Assembly (NCBI RefSeq): GCF_020966775.1
Contig: NZ_JAJKFV010000002.1
Span: 310,001-374,000 of the forward strand
Source: Rhodopirellula halodulae
Lineage (GTDB): Bacteria; Planctomycetota; Planctomycetia; Pirellulales; Pirellulaceae
Direction: 5' to 3'
Length of the DNA stretch: 64,000 nt
The notes below the pieces were generated by a model. That model was not told the DNA's origin. It made no database searches and saw nothing but the letters and a program-made list of their open reading frames with translations. The position numbers and the translations under genes are program-made. Shown here piece after piece: positions 27,837 through 37,573 of this stretch (position 1 is its first letter; each line of letters opens with the position of its first letter).

Positions 27837-29270
27837 TTATCGAGATGGATCGAACTGGAAGAGCGGTTTGACCTCTGACGGCAGCGGTCCAGCATCCTTC
27901 GCACGGTACTTTGAAAAGCACTCGGAGTTGGGTTTCTCCGGAAGTGTCGCATGCCAAGCCTGAAGTTTTTCCAATAGTTCTCTGGCGATCTTCGGATGTA
28001 AGTCTTTCAGATCGTTCTTTTCCAATGGGTCTTTGTTCAAGTCGTAAAGCCCGAGTACCTCGAAGTCAGAACTGGCGAGCAAACGCCACCTTCTATCCAG
28101 GATCGAAAAGACAGGGCCTTTGCTGTTTGGAAGACCTTTCCAAAACAACGGCTTGTTGCGAGATGCAAGTTTGGAGCCTTGCAGTGCCGCCACTTGGCTC
28201 ATGCCGTCGGGCTCATACCCATCAGGCATGCCTGCTCCCGCGATTTCGCAGAACGTTGGCAGTAGGTCGACAGCGGAAATCCACGAAACATCATCGATCG
28301 CACCGGCCTTGATCTTTCCCGGCCAACGGGCGATGAACGGAACTCCAATCCCGCCCTGCAGGATGGACTTCTTGCGTCCACTGCGTCCACCGGTTGTCCC
28401 AACACTGCAACCAATTCCAAATCCCTCGCCGGTCGCGGAGTCGTACATGGTGGTAAGCTTGCCGCCTCGGCCGCTACCGGCTGGACCATTGTCCGAGCTA
28501 AAGATCACCAGCGTATTGTCGGTTAGCTTCAATCGGTCCAAGGCATCGAGCAATTCGCCGATCCGGTCGTCGGCGTGGGAAAGCACAGACGCGTAGACAT
28601 TGTCAGGATCATCCAGTTCTGGGAAACGTCGACGATACCCCGGCAAAGTGTGATGCGGTGTATGCGGCTCGTGCATCCATAAGTTAATGAAAAATGGCTT
28701 CTTCGCAGCGGAGCTCTTTTCGATGAATGCTATTGCGCGAGCAGCATCCTCGTGTACCGGCATTTGTTCGCCAGAGCAATTGAAGGCACCATACTCGTCG
28801 TACCCGTAGTCCATTGGCAACGGCGAATCGGGAATCATGTTGTTGGCGAGATGCCACTTTCCAAAATGAGCCGTCGCGTAGCCGGCCGACTGCAGCATCC
28901 GCGGAAGCGTCGGCGTCTTCGGATCAAGCCAGTCCGGCATACCACGATTTGCGTTACTCCTAACCGCCGCGAAATGACCGTCGATGCTGTAACGCGCGGG
29001 GAAATGACCGGTCATCACCGCGGTGCGACTCGGAGAACAGACGCCGCTGGCGACCGTGAAACGATGGAAGTCCGTACCTTCTCTAGCAAGCCGATCGATA
29101 TTCGGCGTCTTTAAGTACGGATGCCCGTGGCAGCCGAGATCGCCCCAGCCCCAGTCGTCAGTAAAGATGAACAGAATGTTTGGCCGATCTGCACCATCAG
29201 ACTGCTCTCCAGCAAAGACTAGACAGCTTGCCAAGAGGAAGAAGGTCAGCAATTGGACGGGGCGTTTCAT
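27837..29270 (-). CDS. secreted type I sulfatase
   Basis: About 477 residues. The start at 29270 is set by the signal peptide MKRPVQLLTFFLLASCLVFA; the frame is open to 29387, but those codons are partly REP-A sequence and overlap the neighbouring sulfatase remnant. Metal site IFTDDWGWGD (35-44), formylglycine motif CSPSR (C78), KWHLAN, SSDNGPAGSG and the C-terminal RRWRLLASSDFE strand are all present. It would act outside the cytoplasm on a sulfated glycan. It follows the sulfatase remnant and precedes the double sulfatase on the same strand. Confidence 0.88.
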   Translation of the reverse strand: MKRPVQLLTFFLLASCLVFAGEQSDGADRPNILFIFTDDWGWGDLGCHGHPYLKTPNIDRLAREGTDFHRFTVASGVCSPSRTAVMTGHFPARYSIDGHFAAVRSNANRGMPDWLDPKTPTLPRMLQSAGYATAHFGKWHLANNMIPDSPLPMDYGYDEYGAFNCSGEQMPVHEDAARAIAFIEKSSAAKKPFFINLWMHEPHTPHHTLPGYRRRFPELDDPDNVYASVLSHADDRIGELLDALDRLKLTDNTLVIFSSDNGPAGSGRGGKLTTMYDSATGEGFGIGCSVGTTGGRSGRKKSILQGGIGVPFIARWPGKIKAGAIDDVSWISAVDLLPTFCEIAGAGMPDGYEPDGMSQVAALQGSKLASRNKPLFWKGLPNSKGPVFSILDRRWRLLASSDFEVLGLYDLNKDPLEKNDLKDLHPKIARELLEKLQAWHATLPEKPNSECFSKYRAKDAGPLPSEVKPLFQFDPSR

Positions 29271-29301
29271 AAGTTGGCAATCTGATATTGGGTGACAGAC
29301 C

Positions 29302-29368
29302 GTAGCGGAAGTCGTCAAGACTTTCGAAATACGCTGAGCAAAACGAAACTCTTGACGAGTTCCGCTAC
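29302..29368. repeat. REP-A inverted pair
   Basis: Left copy 29302-29326 and right copy 29344-29368, the right stem being CGAAACTC/GAGTTCCG. It lies between a sulfatase start and the stop of the sulfatase remnant upstream. Confidence 0.87.
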
Positions 29369-29383
29369 TCCGAGAATAAGCGG

Positions 29384-29881
29384 TCATTGGCGTTCTCCTC
29401 CGTCTTCTTCTTTCGTGAACGACACACGGTCCGTCAAGAGTTCCACCTCTGTGAAGTAGGCTCCACCGGCCTTGCCGCTGTTGTCGTAGAGATAGGTGAC
29501 CAGTTCCGTGGGACCGGATGGCAAATCGATTTCAAAGACAATGCTCTTGCTACCTGCTTCCCCTGGTTGCTCCATCGTCCGACCCGAACTGGTGCGATAC
29601 GCTCCCGTATAGCCCGGATGGTTGCCCGTCATCAGGGCTGCCCGGGTCGGCATGCAGAACGGACTGACGTGAAAGTCGGTCAACCGCACGGACTCAGCGT
29701 AGAGCCGATCCAGATTCGTCGTCTTGAGAATCGGATTCCCGTGACATGACAAATCGCCGTACCCCTGATCATCCGTCATGACGAGGATGACATTCGGCTG
29801 ATCAGCGGCCGATGCACATCGCAGCTGAAAGCAGAGGAGTGCCAGTAGAATGAAAGGGGTTGTTCTCAAGGTGTGACTCAC
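29384..29881 (-). pseudogene. internally deleted sulfatase remnant
   Basis: 165 residues: signal peptide (1-26), metal site MTDDQGYGD (35-43) and Cys motif CMPTR (C76) up to about residue 95, then a direct jump to a C-terminal sulfatase tail (KSIVFEIDLPSGPTELVTY, KAGGAYFTEVELL). Complete relatives have several hundred residues between these parts, including the second metal-binding motif and the substrate-binding His/Lys residues. All are missing here, so the protein cannot be active. The reading frame is preserved across the junction, which points to a clean in-frame deletion. It lies between the alpha/beta hydrolase gene and an intact sulfatase. Confidence 0.82.
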
Positions 29882-29953
29882 TCGCTGAATGAAACCGACA
29901 TTCTTTGCATGATCGATTTTGGTTTATTGTCTGTGGAATCGGCCAAACGTTTC

Positions 29954-30931
29954 TCAAAGTTGGTCTACAAGAAACTGCACTGTGCGTTCGATGATCGTTT
30001 CGCGGGACGGATCGATGTCCGCGTCGACCCTGCGCCAGTTATGGCCCGAGTTTTTTATGATCATGATTTCGATCGGCGCGCCGACGGCGTCCGCTTTTTT
30101 CTTCATGTAGTACGCGTGCTTCACCGGAATGGTCGTGTCTTTGTCACCCTGGATCATTAATAGTGGAGGGCTATCTTCGTTGATGTAATTGATTGGGCTG
30201 ACCTCTCGATAACGGACTAACTTTTCTGTCGGCCCTGAATTCGAATTTAGAATCCGAGCGGCGAATCGGTCCCGGAAGTCAGCTCGGTCATCGTGGTTGA
30301 ACAGGTCCAGGTTCTCAAAGTCACACGGCCCGTACCACGAAACTCCTGCCACCATTCGGTAGTGAGTCTTGGCGAGAGGAACTTCGCCGGGAAGTTGTTC
30401 AGGAGAAGTCAGTAAAAGCATCTGTGCGATATGACCTCCGGCGGAGTCTCCCATCACGAATACTCGATTCGGATCGATCTGGAATGTCTCACTGTGCTTG
30501 GCCAAATAACGAATGGCGTCCTTGCAGTCGATGACGCAGTCTCGAATCGCCACGCCGCTGTTCTTCTTTGCCAAGCGGTAAGATACGGGTGCGACTGCGA
30601 ATCCTTTTTTGATTAGTCGCTGGAAGACCAACGCGAATGACCCTCGCGCCGCCTTGTACCGGTTTCCTGCAGCCCACCCGCCCCCGTGGGTAAAGACAAC
30701 CACCGGGCACTCTTCGGACCGTTTGGAGGTCGGGTAATACAAATCCAGCTTCAAATCCTTACGTCCAACACTTTTATAGACGACTTCAAGCTTGCGATCG
30801 CCTCCCGTTTCGAGGTATCTCGGACGTTCGGTCGCGCCCGCCGCCTTTCCCTGACGGCTCGGCCCTTGAGCCGACACTTCACTCGGAACTGCTGCGGCAA
30901 ACAATGCGACAGCGATCATGTAGCTTCTCAT
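29954..30931 (-). CDS. secreted alpha/beta hydrolase (esterase-like)
   Basis: A 325-residue alpha/beta hydrolase. A signal peptide (1-21) precedes the fold. The oxyanion-hole motif is [14 protein letters not shown] (about 78-91), the nucleophile elbow is GDSAGGH (about 160-166), the catalytic Asp candidate is in [11 protein letters not shown], and the catalytic His is in KNSGHNW. The HGGGW motif places it with BD-FAE and hormone-sensitive-lipase-like esterases, so it could remove acetyl or feruloyl groups from a polysaccharide. Its ATG overlaps the stop of the GHL15-type gene by four bases (ATGA), so the two are translationally coupled. Confidence 0.85.
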   Translation of the reverse strand: MRSYMIAVALFAAAVPSEVSAQGPSRQGKAAGATERPRYLETGGDRKLEVVYKSVGRKDLKLDLYYPTSKRSEECPVVVFTHGGGWAAGNRYKAARGSFALVFQRLIKKGFAVAPVSYRLAKKNSGVAIRDCVIDCKDAIRYLAKHSETFQIDPNRVFVMGDSAGGHIAQMLLLTSPEQLPGEVPLAKTHYRMVAGVSWYGPCDFENLDLFNHDDRADFRDRFAARILNSNSGPTEKLVRYREVSPINYINEDSPPLLMIQGDKDTTIPVKHAYYMKKKADAVGAPIEIMIIKNSGHNWRRVDADIDPSRETIIERTVQFLVDQL

Positions 30932-32145
30932 TTATCGGTCTCCGAATCCTGCCATTGAATGCTCGCCGTCCGCTTTTGGATATCGAGCTGAACCGTTGCG
31001 TGCTGAAACTCTCGCCAGTAGCGAAATCCGTCTCGAGTTGCAGGCCCCTTTGGCGGACCGAGTGGTCGATCATAGGCTGGAAGCCATCGCATCCAACGGC
31101 TATCCTTGTCGGCGGAGTATCCTTCGTGGATGCGAAAGTAACTGTGCTCTTCGGCGCAGATCAGAAAGATGGCCAAAGGAAAGACAAGTGCTTTTCTCGC
31201 AGCTTCGTCCGAGCTGATTCTCGCGTGGCTTTCGTCAATGCCGAGATCGCTCGTGTTCTTTGGTGTGTTGAACCCGGTCGTGAACGCGATGATCTTGCCC
31301 TGACGTGCTGCTTTTTGAAACGCATCGATACCTTTGGCGACATATGCCTCATAGCTGATGCCACCCACGTTGTGGAAGAAGCCTTCGAGGTAGGATCCGT
31401 CGAAGTAATTCAGATACTCAAGTCCCGCATTGTTGAACCGTGCGCGAAGGATATTTCCGACCATCAGCTTGTTCGGGCCGATGGCTCCTCGCGTTTGCTG
31501 CATCAACAGGTGGTAGCCGTCCATCGTCTGTTTTTTCTTATTCGCTCCAATCTGTCGGCGCAGGTATCCCGGCTCGAGCGCCTTGATGTTGCCGTCAATG
31601 AAGATGCCATCGATCGATGCATCGGCCGTCATGATTTTGCAGGAATCCAGCCACCAATTGCGCAACTGCGAGTTAGACAAGTCGTACGCCGAGACGCGAT
31701 TGCGAACCAGTTTCGTATTACCGCGATCGTCATGCAGCATGGCTCCGGGGATATCCTCAAGTCGCTTATTCGCCTCATAGCCGCCGTAGTGGACGATTAC
31801 ATTGCGATAGTACAGGAGCGTCGCCTTTGGATTGATCTTCTTGACCGCCCGAGCCGCGATTAACGTTCCCGCTTCGACCGAGCCGTGATCTTCGTGGCCG
31901 TTCGCTTTCTCGAACGTGATCAGCGGGAACCTGGCCAGGAATTTGATTTCTTCCTCTGTATACGCTTTGGCTTTTCGAATGTGCATGTACAGAGGGATTC
32001 GATCCCACGTGAACGCGGGATACTGACCTTGCGACACACTGTCGCCTATCGACACCTGGGATGCTTCCTGAGCAATGGACAGTGATGAACACCAAATAGA
32101 AAGGCTGCTCAATGCCACCAGAACTTTAGGGGTGAGAACTCTCAT
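30928..32145 (-). CDS. secreted putative glycoside hydrolase (PF14885/GHL15-type)
   Basis: About 405 residues with a signal peptide ([18 protein letters not shown]). The mature protein resembles the hypothetical glycosyl hydrolase family 15: a TIM-barrel-like order with [56 protein letters not shown] and [10 protein letters not shown]. The acidic residues in DGIFIDGN and GSYLEGF are in positions where catalytic carboxylates would be expected, but no member with a proven activity is known to me. I use the ATG at 32145; a GTG at 32166 is also in frame. It is coupled to the esterase-like gene downstream. Confidence 0.75.
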   Translation of the reverse strand: MRVLTPKVLVALSSLSIWCSSLSIAQEASQVSIGDSVSQGQYPAFTWDRIPLYMHIRKAKAYTEEEIKFLARFPLITFEKANGHEDHGSVEAGTLIAARAVKKINPKATLLYYRNVIVHYGGYEANKRLEDIPGAMLHDDRGNTKLVRNRVSAYDLSNSQLRNWWLDSCKIMTADASIDGIFIDGNIKALEPGYLRRQIGANKKKQTMDGYHLLMQQTRGAIGPNKLMVGNILRARFNNAGLEYLNYFDGSYLEGFFHNVGGISYEAYVAKGIDAFQKAARQGKIIAFTTGFNTPKNTSDLGIDESHARISSDEAARKALVFPLAIFLICAEEHSYFRIHEGYSADKDSRWMRWLPAYDRPLGPPKGPATRDGFRYWREFQHATVQLDIQKRTASIQWQDSETDK

Positions 32146-32195
32146 TGCGCGTTCATTCATCTCCACACGTCTTCACTCAATTCAGGTGTGATACC

Positions 32196-32264
32196 GTAGC
32201 GGAAGTCGTCAAGACTTTCGACGCACCCTATTGCGAAACCAAAACTCTTGACGAGTTCCGCTAC
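32196..32264. repeat. REP-A inverted pair
   Basis: Left copy 32196-32220 matches the consensus with loop GTCAA; right copy 32240-32264. It fills most of the gap between the beta-helix gene stop and the GHL15-type start. Confidence 0.86.
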
Positions 32265-32278
32265 TTTGAAAGTCATCT

Positions 32279-34540
32279 TCAATTCTCGTGTTCGAGTCCA
32301 ATTTTCGACAAATCGATGGGCACGAATCCCAGCTTCAATGCCGGTGAATCGGGCCGGAGTCGAAAGTCGCCGTTGGCCGGATCAACAAAGAGTGGATCAA
32401 CAGCGAGGCTGTGAGTGTCGATGCCGTCTCGTTGTTGTTTCTCCAGCATCTGCTTGCCCAATTCCAGATTTCCCACGCAAAAGTAGATGTTGTGATCGGT
32501 GTCGGCATCCTTCGCGCGGGCCAATGCGCGCCCGCGGCGATCTTCGGACTGCCTGCGATTGCCGGGCGGCAATTCATCAATGAACGTCGTCTCTCTTCCC
32601 GCGGAGTAAAAGATGTTGCGTTTGACCACCGCTTCGTTCATTGGCCCTTCGCGTAACGAGAGGTAGTACCCGCGAGGTGGTGCGATAATGTCGGCGACGA
32701 TGTTGTTCTCGCAGCGATTGTTCAGCTTCAAAATAATCCCCTGCGAGGTGCACTTATAGATCAAGTTTTCGGCGATGGTTGTATCCATCTGGCCGCCGTC
32801 AGTACGAATTGCCGCCTGCATGATCATGGGCGTGATGAGGTGATGAATGTAGTTTCGGCGGATGACGTTGCCCGCCCCCGCCCCGCGGATGTAGATTCCG
32901 TTTCCGTCCCCAAGCATTTCCATCGCATGATGGATCTCGTTGGAATCGATGACGTTGTCGTGTGTGTGAAGATAGGGTCGAACGTCTTCCAATTGCGGTT
33001 GTTTGGGCAAGCCTGCAACCTCATACCGCCTGATCGTCCTGCTGAGCTCGCGGCCTCGACGCCGGAAGAAATCGGTCATGCAACCAGAAAGGATGATTCC
33101 GGTGTAGGGCGTATGGTGCACCAGGTTGTTCGCGATGCGATTCTCGCCACTTTGCCAGATCATGATGCCAGGCGAGTGCGAATAAATCTGTCCGACATGA
33201 TGGATCTGATTGTTGGTGACAAGATTCTTCCCACTGACGTCCTTCGTCCCTGGGCCATAGCCGCAAAGCAGGATGCCTGTCCCACCGATGTGCTCGATCA
33301 GGTTGCCAGACACCGTGTTCTTCTTGCCGTGTAAATCAATGCGAATCGCTCCGCCACCGCTGTGCGCGAACCGGCAACTTTCGATTCGACAATTCTCAGT
33401 CCCCCGCAGTCGAACAAGTGAACCCGCTTTGTCATGCATTTCCCAGTCGTGTTGCAGTCCCGCATCTTCGTCAGCGACCGAGTACCGCTCGCCGTGCATG
33501 AATGTCAGGCCTCGAAAGCACAGATTTCGAACCGGCACGTCTTCCGGGCCTTCCTTGTCAATGGCTCCTTCAATGCGGATGAGCTCCATCAGCGTGGGCA
33601 CCAATACTGGCGAGTCATTTCGCGGCCAGAGGTAAAGTCTCCCCTCTTTTGAATCCAATACCCATTCGCCCGGTTCGTCGAGTTCCTCTAAGACATTTTC
33701 GACCCAGCACGACGGCGTTTCCTTCAGGAAATGGAGTCGGTTCATCGCGTAGGTTGCGTTGATCGACGTGCGAGCGATCTGCCTTTGCTCATCGACAGAT
33801 GCCAGCGGCAGGATGTTCACAATCCAAGCATGGTGCGGCCGAACAACGATTTCGACATCACCGAGATTTGGCCAGTTCCTCAAACGCCCCGCTGGATAGT
33901 GAAGCTCGTTTCGACTTCCTCCAGTCAGTGGGATGAAGCCCTTCGACCGAGCTCGCGGGAGCATACCGTCAGCATCAAAAAGTGCATGGAACGGGCGGGG
34001 GACTGTAGTGGAATTCGCCAGAGTTCCCGACGGAGCGGCTGGCTTCGCTGAGGTGCTTTCGGGACTTCTGGCGAAGTCCACTACGGCGAACTTAACTTTG
34101 TCGACAGCCTTTTTCGGTAACTGTGGCGGCACATCCACCAGCGTATTCCAGTCGCTTATCTCTTGAGCGGAACTAAAGACCGGAGTCTCACCGGGATAGG
34201 CAGCGTAGGTGATCGTCGCTTCATTTATCGGGGCATCCTGCACCCCAAACACAACGGTCTTGTTCAGGCGGTAGATTCCCCCGCGAATGAAAACGACGAC
34301 GTCGCCAGAGCGATTCTTACCGGATTTTCGTACAGCATCACGTGCACGCTGGAGTGTCGCAAATGGCCCGTCCGTTCGCAGACCATTTGGTTCTGATAGC
34401 GTCCCCGACCATGTGTCAGAACCTCTGGGCGACACATAAAAGTCGGCGGTTGGCTCCGCCGCTTTGCACAGCCCCGTCGCCAACATTGCGATGGCAAATG
34501 GGAGCGTAAGGACTAGTTGTTGGAGGAAACGTTTCGTCAT
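32279..34540 (-). CDS. secreted right-handed parallel beta-helix protein
   Basis: A 753-residue protein with a signal peptide (1-28) and the DUF1565-like opening ADFYVSPRGSDTWSGTLSEP. Right-handed beta-helix repeats follow (IRIDLHGKKNTVSGNLIEHI, NLVTNNQIHHVGQIYS, NRIANNLVHHTPYTGIILSG, NVIRRNYIHHLITPMI). Such folds are typical of polysaccharide lyases and glycoside hydrolases and of mannuronan-epimerase-like proteins; I cannot name a catalytic triad. Residues about 153-180 (VVDFARSPES to ANSTTV) are encoded by an inserted REP-B pair and keep the frame. It lies downstream of a sulfatase gene on the same strand with 19 bases between. Confidence 0.8.
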   Translation of the reverse strand: MTKRFLQQLVLTLPFAIAMLATGLCKAAEPTADFYVSPRGSDTWSGTLSEPNGLRTDGPFATLQRARDAVRKSGKNRSGDVVVFIRGGIYRLNKTVVFGVQDAPINEATITYAAYPGETPVFSSAQEISDWNTLVDVPPQLPKKAVDKVKFAVVDFARSPESTSAKPAAPSGTLANSTTVPRPFHALFDADGMLPRARSKGFIPLTGGSRNELHYPAGRLRNWPNLGDVEIVVRPHHAWIVNILPLASVDEQRQIARTSINATYAMNRLHFLKETPSCWVENVLEELDEPGEWVLDSKEGRLYLWPRNDSPVLVPTLMELIRIEGAIDKEGPEDVPVRNLCFRGLTFMHGERYSVADEDAGLQHDWEMHDKAGSLVRLRGTENCRIESCRFAHSGGGAIRIDLHGKKNTVSGNLIEHIGGTGILLCGYGPGTKDVSGKNLVTNNQIHHVGQIYSHSPGIMIWQSGENRIANNLVHHTPYTGIILSGCMTDFFRRRGRELSRTIRRYEVAGLPKQPQLEDVRPYLHTHDNVIDSNEIHHAMEMLGDGNGIYIRGAGAGNVIRRNYIHHLITPMIMQAAIRTDGGQMDTTIAENLIYKCTSQGIILKLNNRCENNIVADIIAPPRGYYLSLREGPMNEAVVKRNIFYSAGRETTFIDELPPGNRRQSEDRRGRALARAKDADTDHNIYFCVGNLELGKQMLEKQQRDGIDTHSLAVDPLFVDPANGDFRLRPDSPALKLGFVPIDLSKIGLEHEN
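34005..34086. repeat. REP-B pair inside the beta-helix gene
   Basis: Left copy 34005-34028 (stem GGAATTC/GAGTTCC) and right copy 34061-34086 (CTACGG at its end). They are separated by 32 bases and translated in frame. Confidence 0.88.
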
Positions 34541-34559
34541 CAGTCCGCCTTTGGCCGAG

Positions 34560-35969
34560 TCATTTGGTCGTCCGTGGCGCGCTCAGCCATTCGGTCAGCT
34601 GAGCACTCAATGAAGCAACCAAATCAGGATGGTCGGCCATGACGTCTCGCTTCTCGTTCGGGTCCGCTTCCAAATCAAACAGTTCCACGGGCTTTCCACC
34701 GAGCGCAAGCAACTTCCACTTCCCGCGCATGGCGACTTCGGTCGCGTACGGCTTAGGTTTCGGATAGTGGCGTTGCAAATTCCTGTACAGGTCGAGTTGC
34801 CAGAACACGGTCCCCCTCGCTTCGTCGCTCGGCGGGGCTTTACCCTTTAAATGCGGCAACAGGCTCAGCCCATCGATAGGCAGTTCACTCGGCAATTCAA
34901 CTCCGGCTGCATCGCAGAATGTAGGCAGCAGATCGTTCGTGTGGCCGAACGCCTCCGATGTTTGACCAGCCGGAATCGCAGCTGGCCAACGCACGACCAT
35001 CGGAACGCGTATTCCACCGTCATGCAGATCGGTCTTACCGCCTTTCAAATCGTGGATAAAACCTTCGTAGGCCGCTCCGTTGTCGCTTGTGAATAGGACG
35101 AATGTGTTGTCTGCGATTTCGAGTTCGTCAAGCTTTTTGAGGATCTCGCCAACTTTGGCATCCATGTGCTGCACCATCGACCGGAAGCGATGCTGATCAT
35201 CACTGATACCGTCTGTGGCGGTGCCGGACCAATGCGGCTCTGGAGCGGGCTCATAGGGTTTGTGAGGGACGAGCCACCACACATTGATAAAGAAAGGCTT
35301 TTCCTCGGCGGAAAACCGTTCGATCATCTCAACCGCAAAGTCGCCATTTGCATCAGTGAAGTGCTTGGGATAGTACGAATCGTCGTCGCCGACCCGCATG
35401 TCATTCCGAAGAAGGACTGTTCCACCCTGTCGGAACAGCGTTCGCCCTCGGCCCATTCGGCCGCGAAGAGGCTGCTGCTCAATCTGCGTTTGATAACAGT
35501 CAAACCCGTGCTGCCGCGGGCCTGGCTGATCCGTGAGCCGCTTTCCGTTTTCGTCGACATGCAGTCCACCCAAATGCCACTTGCCAACATGCGCGGTGTT
35601 GTACCCAGCATTCTTCAACAGCTCGGCAACGGTCGTCGCCGATTCCGGTAGCCATCGATTGACGTCATTGAAGTGTTTCGTGATGCCGAATCGCAAGGGA
35701 TACCGACCAGTCAGCACAGATGCTCGCGTGGGTGAGCACACAGCCGAACCGGCGTAGAACCGCTTGAACTTCATCCCCTCACTGGCGAGACGATCGAGAT
35801 GGGGTGTCTTGACCGCGGGACTTCCAAAGCAGGTCAGGTCACCGTAGCCGAGATCGTCGGCAAGCAGCAGAATGATGTTGGGACGCTCGTTTGCATACGC
35901 ATCGCTCGCGCTTCCCATCAAGGCAAGAGGGATGCTGGCAATGGCTAGAGAAAAGATGACGTTTTTCAT
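34560..35969 (-). CDS. secreted type I sulfatase
   Basis: A 469-residue sulfatase. It has a signal peptide (1-27), metal site LLADDLGYGDLTCFG (35-49), formylglycine motif CSPTR (C78), GKWHLGG, TSDNGAAYEG and the C-terminal GKWKLLALGGKPVELFDLEADP. All catalytic elements expected for an active exported sulfatase are there. The ATG start is unambiguous because the signal peptide begins directly after it. The gene heads a pair with the beta-helix protein, 19 bases downstream. No REP element touches this gene. Confidence 0.9.
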   Translation of the reverse strand: MKNVIFSLAIASIPLALMGSASDAYANERPNIILLLADDLGYGDLTCFGSPAVKTPHLDRLASEGMKFKRFYAGSAVCSPTRASVLTGRYPLRFGITKHFNDVNRWLPESATTVAELLKNAGYNTAHVGKWHLGGLHVDENGKRLTDQPGPRQHGFDCYQTQIEQQPLRGRMGRGRTLFRQGGTVLLRNDMRVGDDDSYYPKHFTDANGDFAVEMIERFSAEEKPFFINVWWLVPHKPYEPAPEPHWSGTATDGISDDQHRFRSMVQHMDAKVGEILKKLDELEIADNTFVLFTSDNGAAYEGFIHDLKGGKTDLHDGGIRVPMVVRWPAAIPAGQTSEAFGHTNDLLPTFCDAAGVELPSELPIDGLSLLPHLKGKAPPSDEARGTVFWQLDLYRNLQRHYPKPKPYATEVAMRGKWKLLALGGKPVELFDLEADPNEKRDVMADHPDLVASLSAQLTEWLSAPRTTK

Positions 35970-36046
35970 ATGCGGTGTGTTCGGTGAGTAATGCGCGCTC
36001 TATTGGGATGACAGCATCGGCTAGGGTACTTTCGGGATGACGATCA

Positions 36047-37531
36047 TTATCGCCGTCGCGCACGAGGAGCCGGGACTGGCGGCTTCGTCGGACGTACCTC
36101 TAACGGATCGAAGAACCTCATGTTGTTTCCCACCCGGTCATAGTCGCCGAGGTCTTCACGCATCGATTCGACAAGCCCTAGCAGTCGTTCGACCACTTCA
36201 GGATTCCTCGCAGCAACATTGACTGTTTCGCCGAGATCGTTTTCCAGGTCGACCAGAAAGGGTTCATCGAAACCGATCCGATCCTCGGGTGCGATGTGGG
36301 TATTGCGACTAAATGGTGCAACTCCGATTGGTTCTTTTTCCCTGGGTAAATGAAGTTTCCACTTGCCCTGACGAACCGCCTGCAGATGGACTCGCAGATA
36401 GTAGAAGTACGCCTTTTCAGGATCCGCCTTGTCGAATTCGCCGCGGAAGAGATGCCGAATGTCTTCTCCGTCGATCACTCGATCGGATGGCACATCCGCG
36501 CCGGCAAGAGCGGCAAACGTTGGCATGACATCCATGGTCGTGGCGATCGAATCACAAACCGTTCCCGCTGGTACGTTCCCCGGTGCCCAAAGAATCGCGG
36601 GGACGCGCACGCCGCCCTCAAACGACGACACTTTGCCGCTGCGAAGCGGTCCGGCCGACCCACCATGATCACGCGGCAGATGTCCGTCGGCATGGTTTTT
36701 ATTCTTGATTAGCCAGGGACCGTTGTCGCTTGTGACAAGAACATAGGTATTCTCAGCGAGATTCAGCTCGTTGAGCGTGTCCAGGATCCTGCCGACATTG
36801 AAATCGATCTCTTCAATGACGTCTCCGTACAAACCGCGAGAGCTTTTCCCTTTGAATTCTGGCGATGCATCCAACCGCGTATGCGGCATGGAATGAGGAA
36901 TGTAAACAAAGAACGGCTGGTCTTGATTTTTTTTGATAAACGCGATGGCTTCATCGGTGTAACGCTGAGTCAACGTTGCCAGGTTCGTCGCTGGTTCGAT
37001 CAACTTTTCGTTGCGGTAAAGATTCGCAATGCGGTCGTTGCTGGTGGGTGTTCCGTAGAAGTAATCAAATCCCTGGCGGGTCGGGAAAAGATCCATAAAG
37101 AAATCCGACTGAGAATGTTTCGCCAAATCCCACTTGCCAAAGCAGGCGGTCGCGTACCCCTTCGTCTTCAACACTTCGGCGATGGTGATCTCGTCCTCGT
37201 GTAGAATCGGATGGACTTGCTTTGTGTGGCCTCGCTCGGCAACACGCATCGGATAGCAACCGGTCATGAGTGCGGCGCGGGACGGTCCGCAAATGGGCTG
37301 AGCGTAGAAGCTGGTGAACTTCATTCCCTCAGCGGCCATCGAGTCTAACCGTGGAGTTCGAATGTCGGGTGAACCGAAGCAGCCAACATCCTGATAGCCC
37401 TGATCATCGGTGAAGATGATGACAAAGTTGGGTTGCTCAGCAGCAGAACACGTAGTGGACTTCGCCAGAAGTCCCAAAACAATCAACGTAGTGGACTTCG
37501 CCAGAAGCCCCATGATGAACCACCTAATCAT
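36047..37531 (-). CDS. secreted type I sulfatase with REP-encoded signal peptide
   Basis: A 494-residue sulfatase with metal site IFTDDQGYQD (40-49), formylglycine motif CGPSR (C81), GKWDLAKH, TSDNGPW and QGKWKLHLPREKE. The N-terminus reads MIRWFIMGLLAKSTT then LIVLGLLAKSTT then CSAAEQPN: both GLLAKSTT stretches are translations of REP-B copies, so most of the hydrophobic signal core is repeat-derived. The start at 37531 is supported by GGAG seven bases upstream and overlaps the RAYT stop (ATGA). An in-frame ATG at 37513 is the alternative. Whether this N-terminus still directs export is the main question. Confidence 0.87.
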   Translation of the reverse strand: MIRWFIMGLLAKSTTLIVLGLLAKSTTCSAAEQPNFVIIFTDDQGYQDVGCFGSPDIRTPRLDSMAAEGMKFTSFYAQPICGPSRAALMTGCYPMRVAERGHTKQVHPILHEDEITIAEVLKTKGYATACFGKWDLAKHSQSDFFMDLFPTRQGFDYFYGTPTSNDRIANLYRNEKLIEPATNLATLTQRYTDEAIAFIKKNQDQPFFVYIPHSMPHTRLDASPEFKGKSSRGLYGDVIEEIDFNVGRILDTLNELNLAENTYVLVTSDNGPWLIKNKNHADGHLPRDHGGSAGPLRSGKVSSFEGGVRVPAILWAPGNVPAGTVCDSIATTMDVMPTFAALAGADVPSDRVIDGEDIRHLFRGEFDKADPEKAYFYYLRVHLQAVRQGKWKLHLPREKEPIGVAPFSRNTHIAPEDRIGFDEPFLVDLENDLGETVNVAARNPEVVERLLGLVESMREDLGDYDRVGNNMRFFDPLEVRPTKPPVPAPRARRR

Positions 37532-37573
37532 TCACTTTCTCCAGCTTCCGGAATTCTGGCGAATTCCACTACG
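37452..37573. repeat. REP-B cluster at a sulfatase start and RAYT end
   Basis: Three copies: 37452-37474 and 37488-37510 in the same orientation 36 bases apart, and an inverted copy at 37550-37573 (stem GGAATTC/GAATTCC). The first two are translated in the sulfatase signal region, the third in the RAYT C-terminus. Confidence 0.9.
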
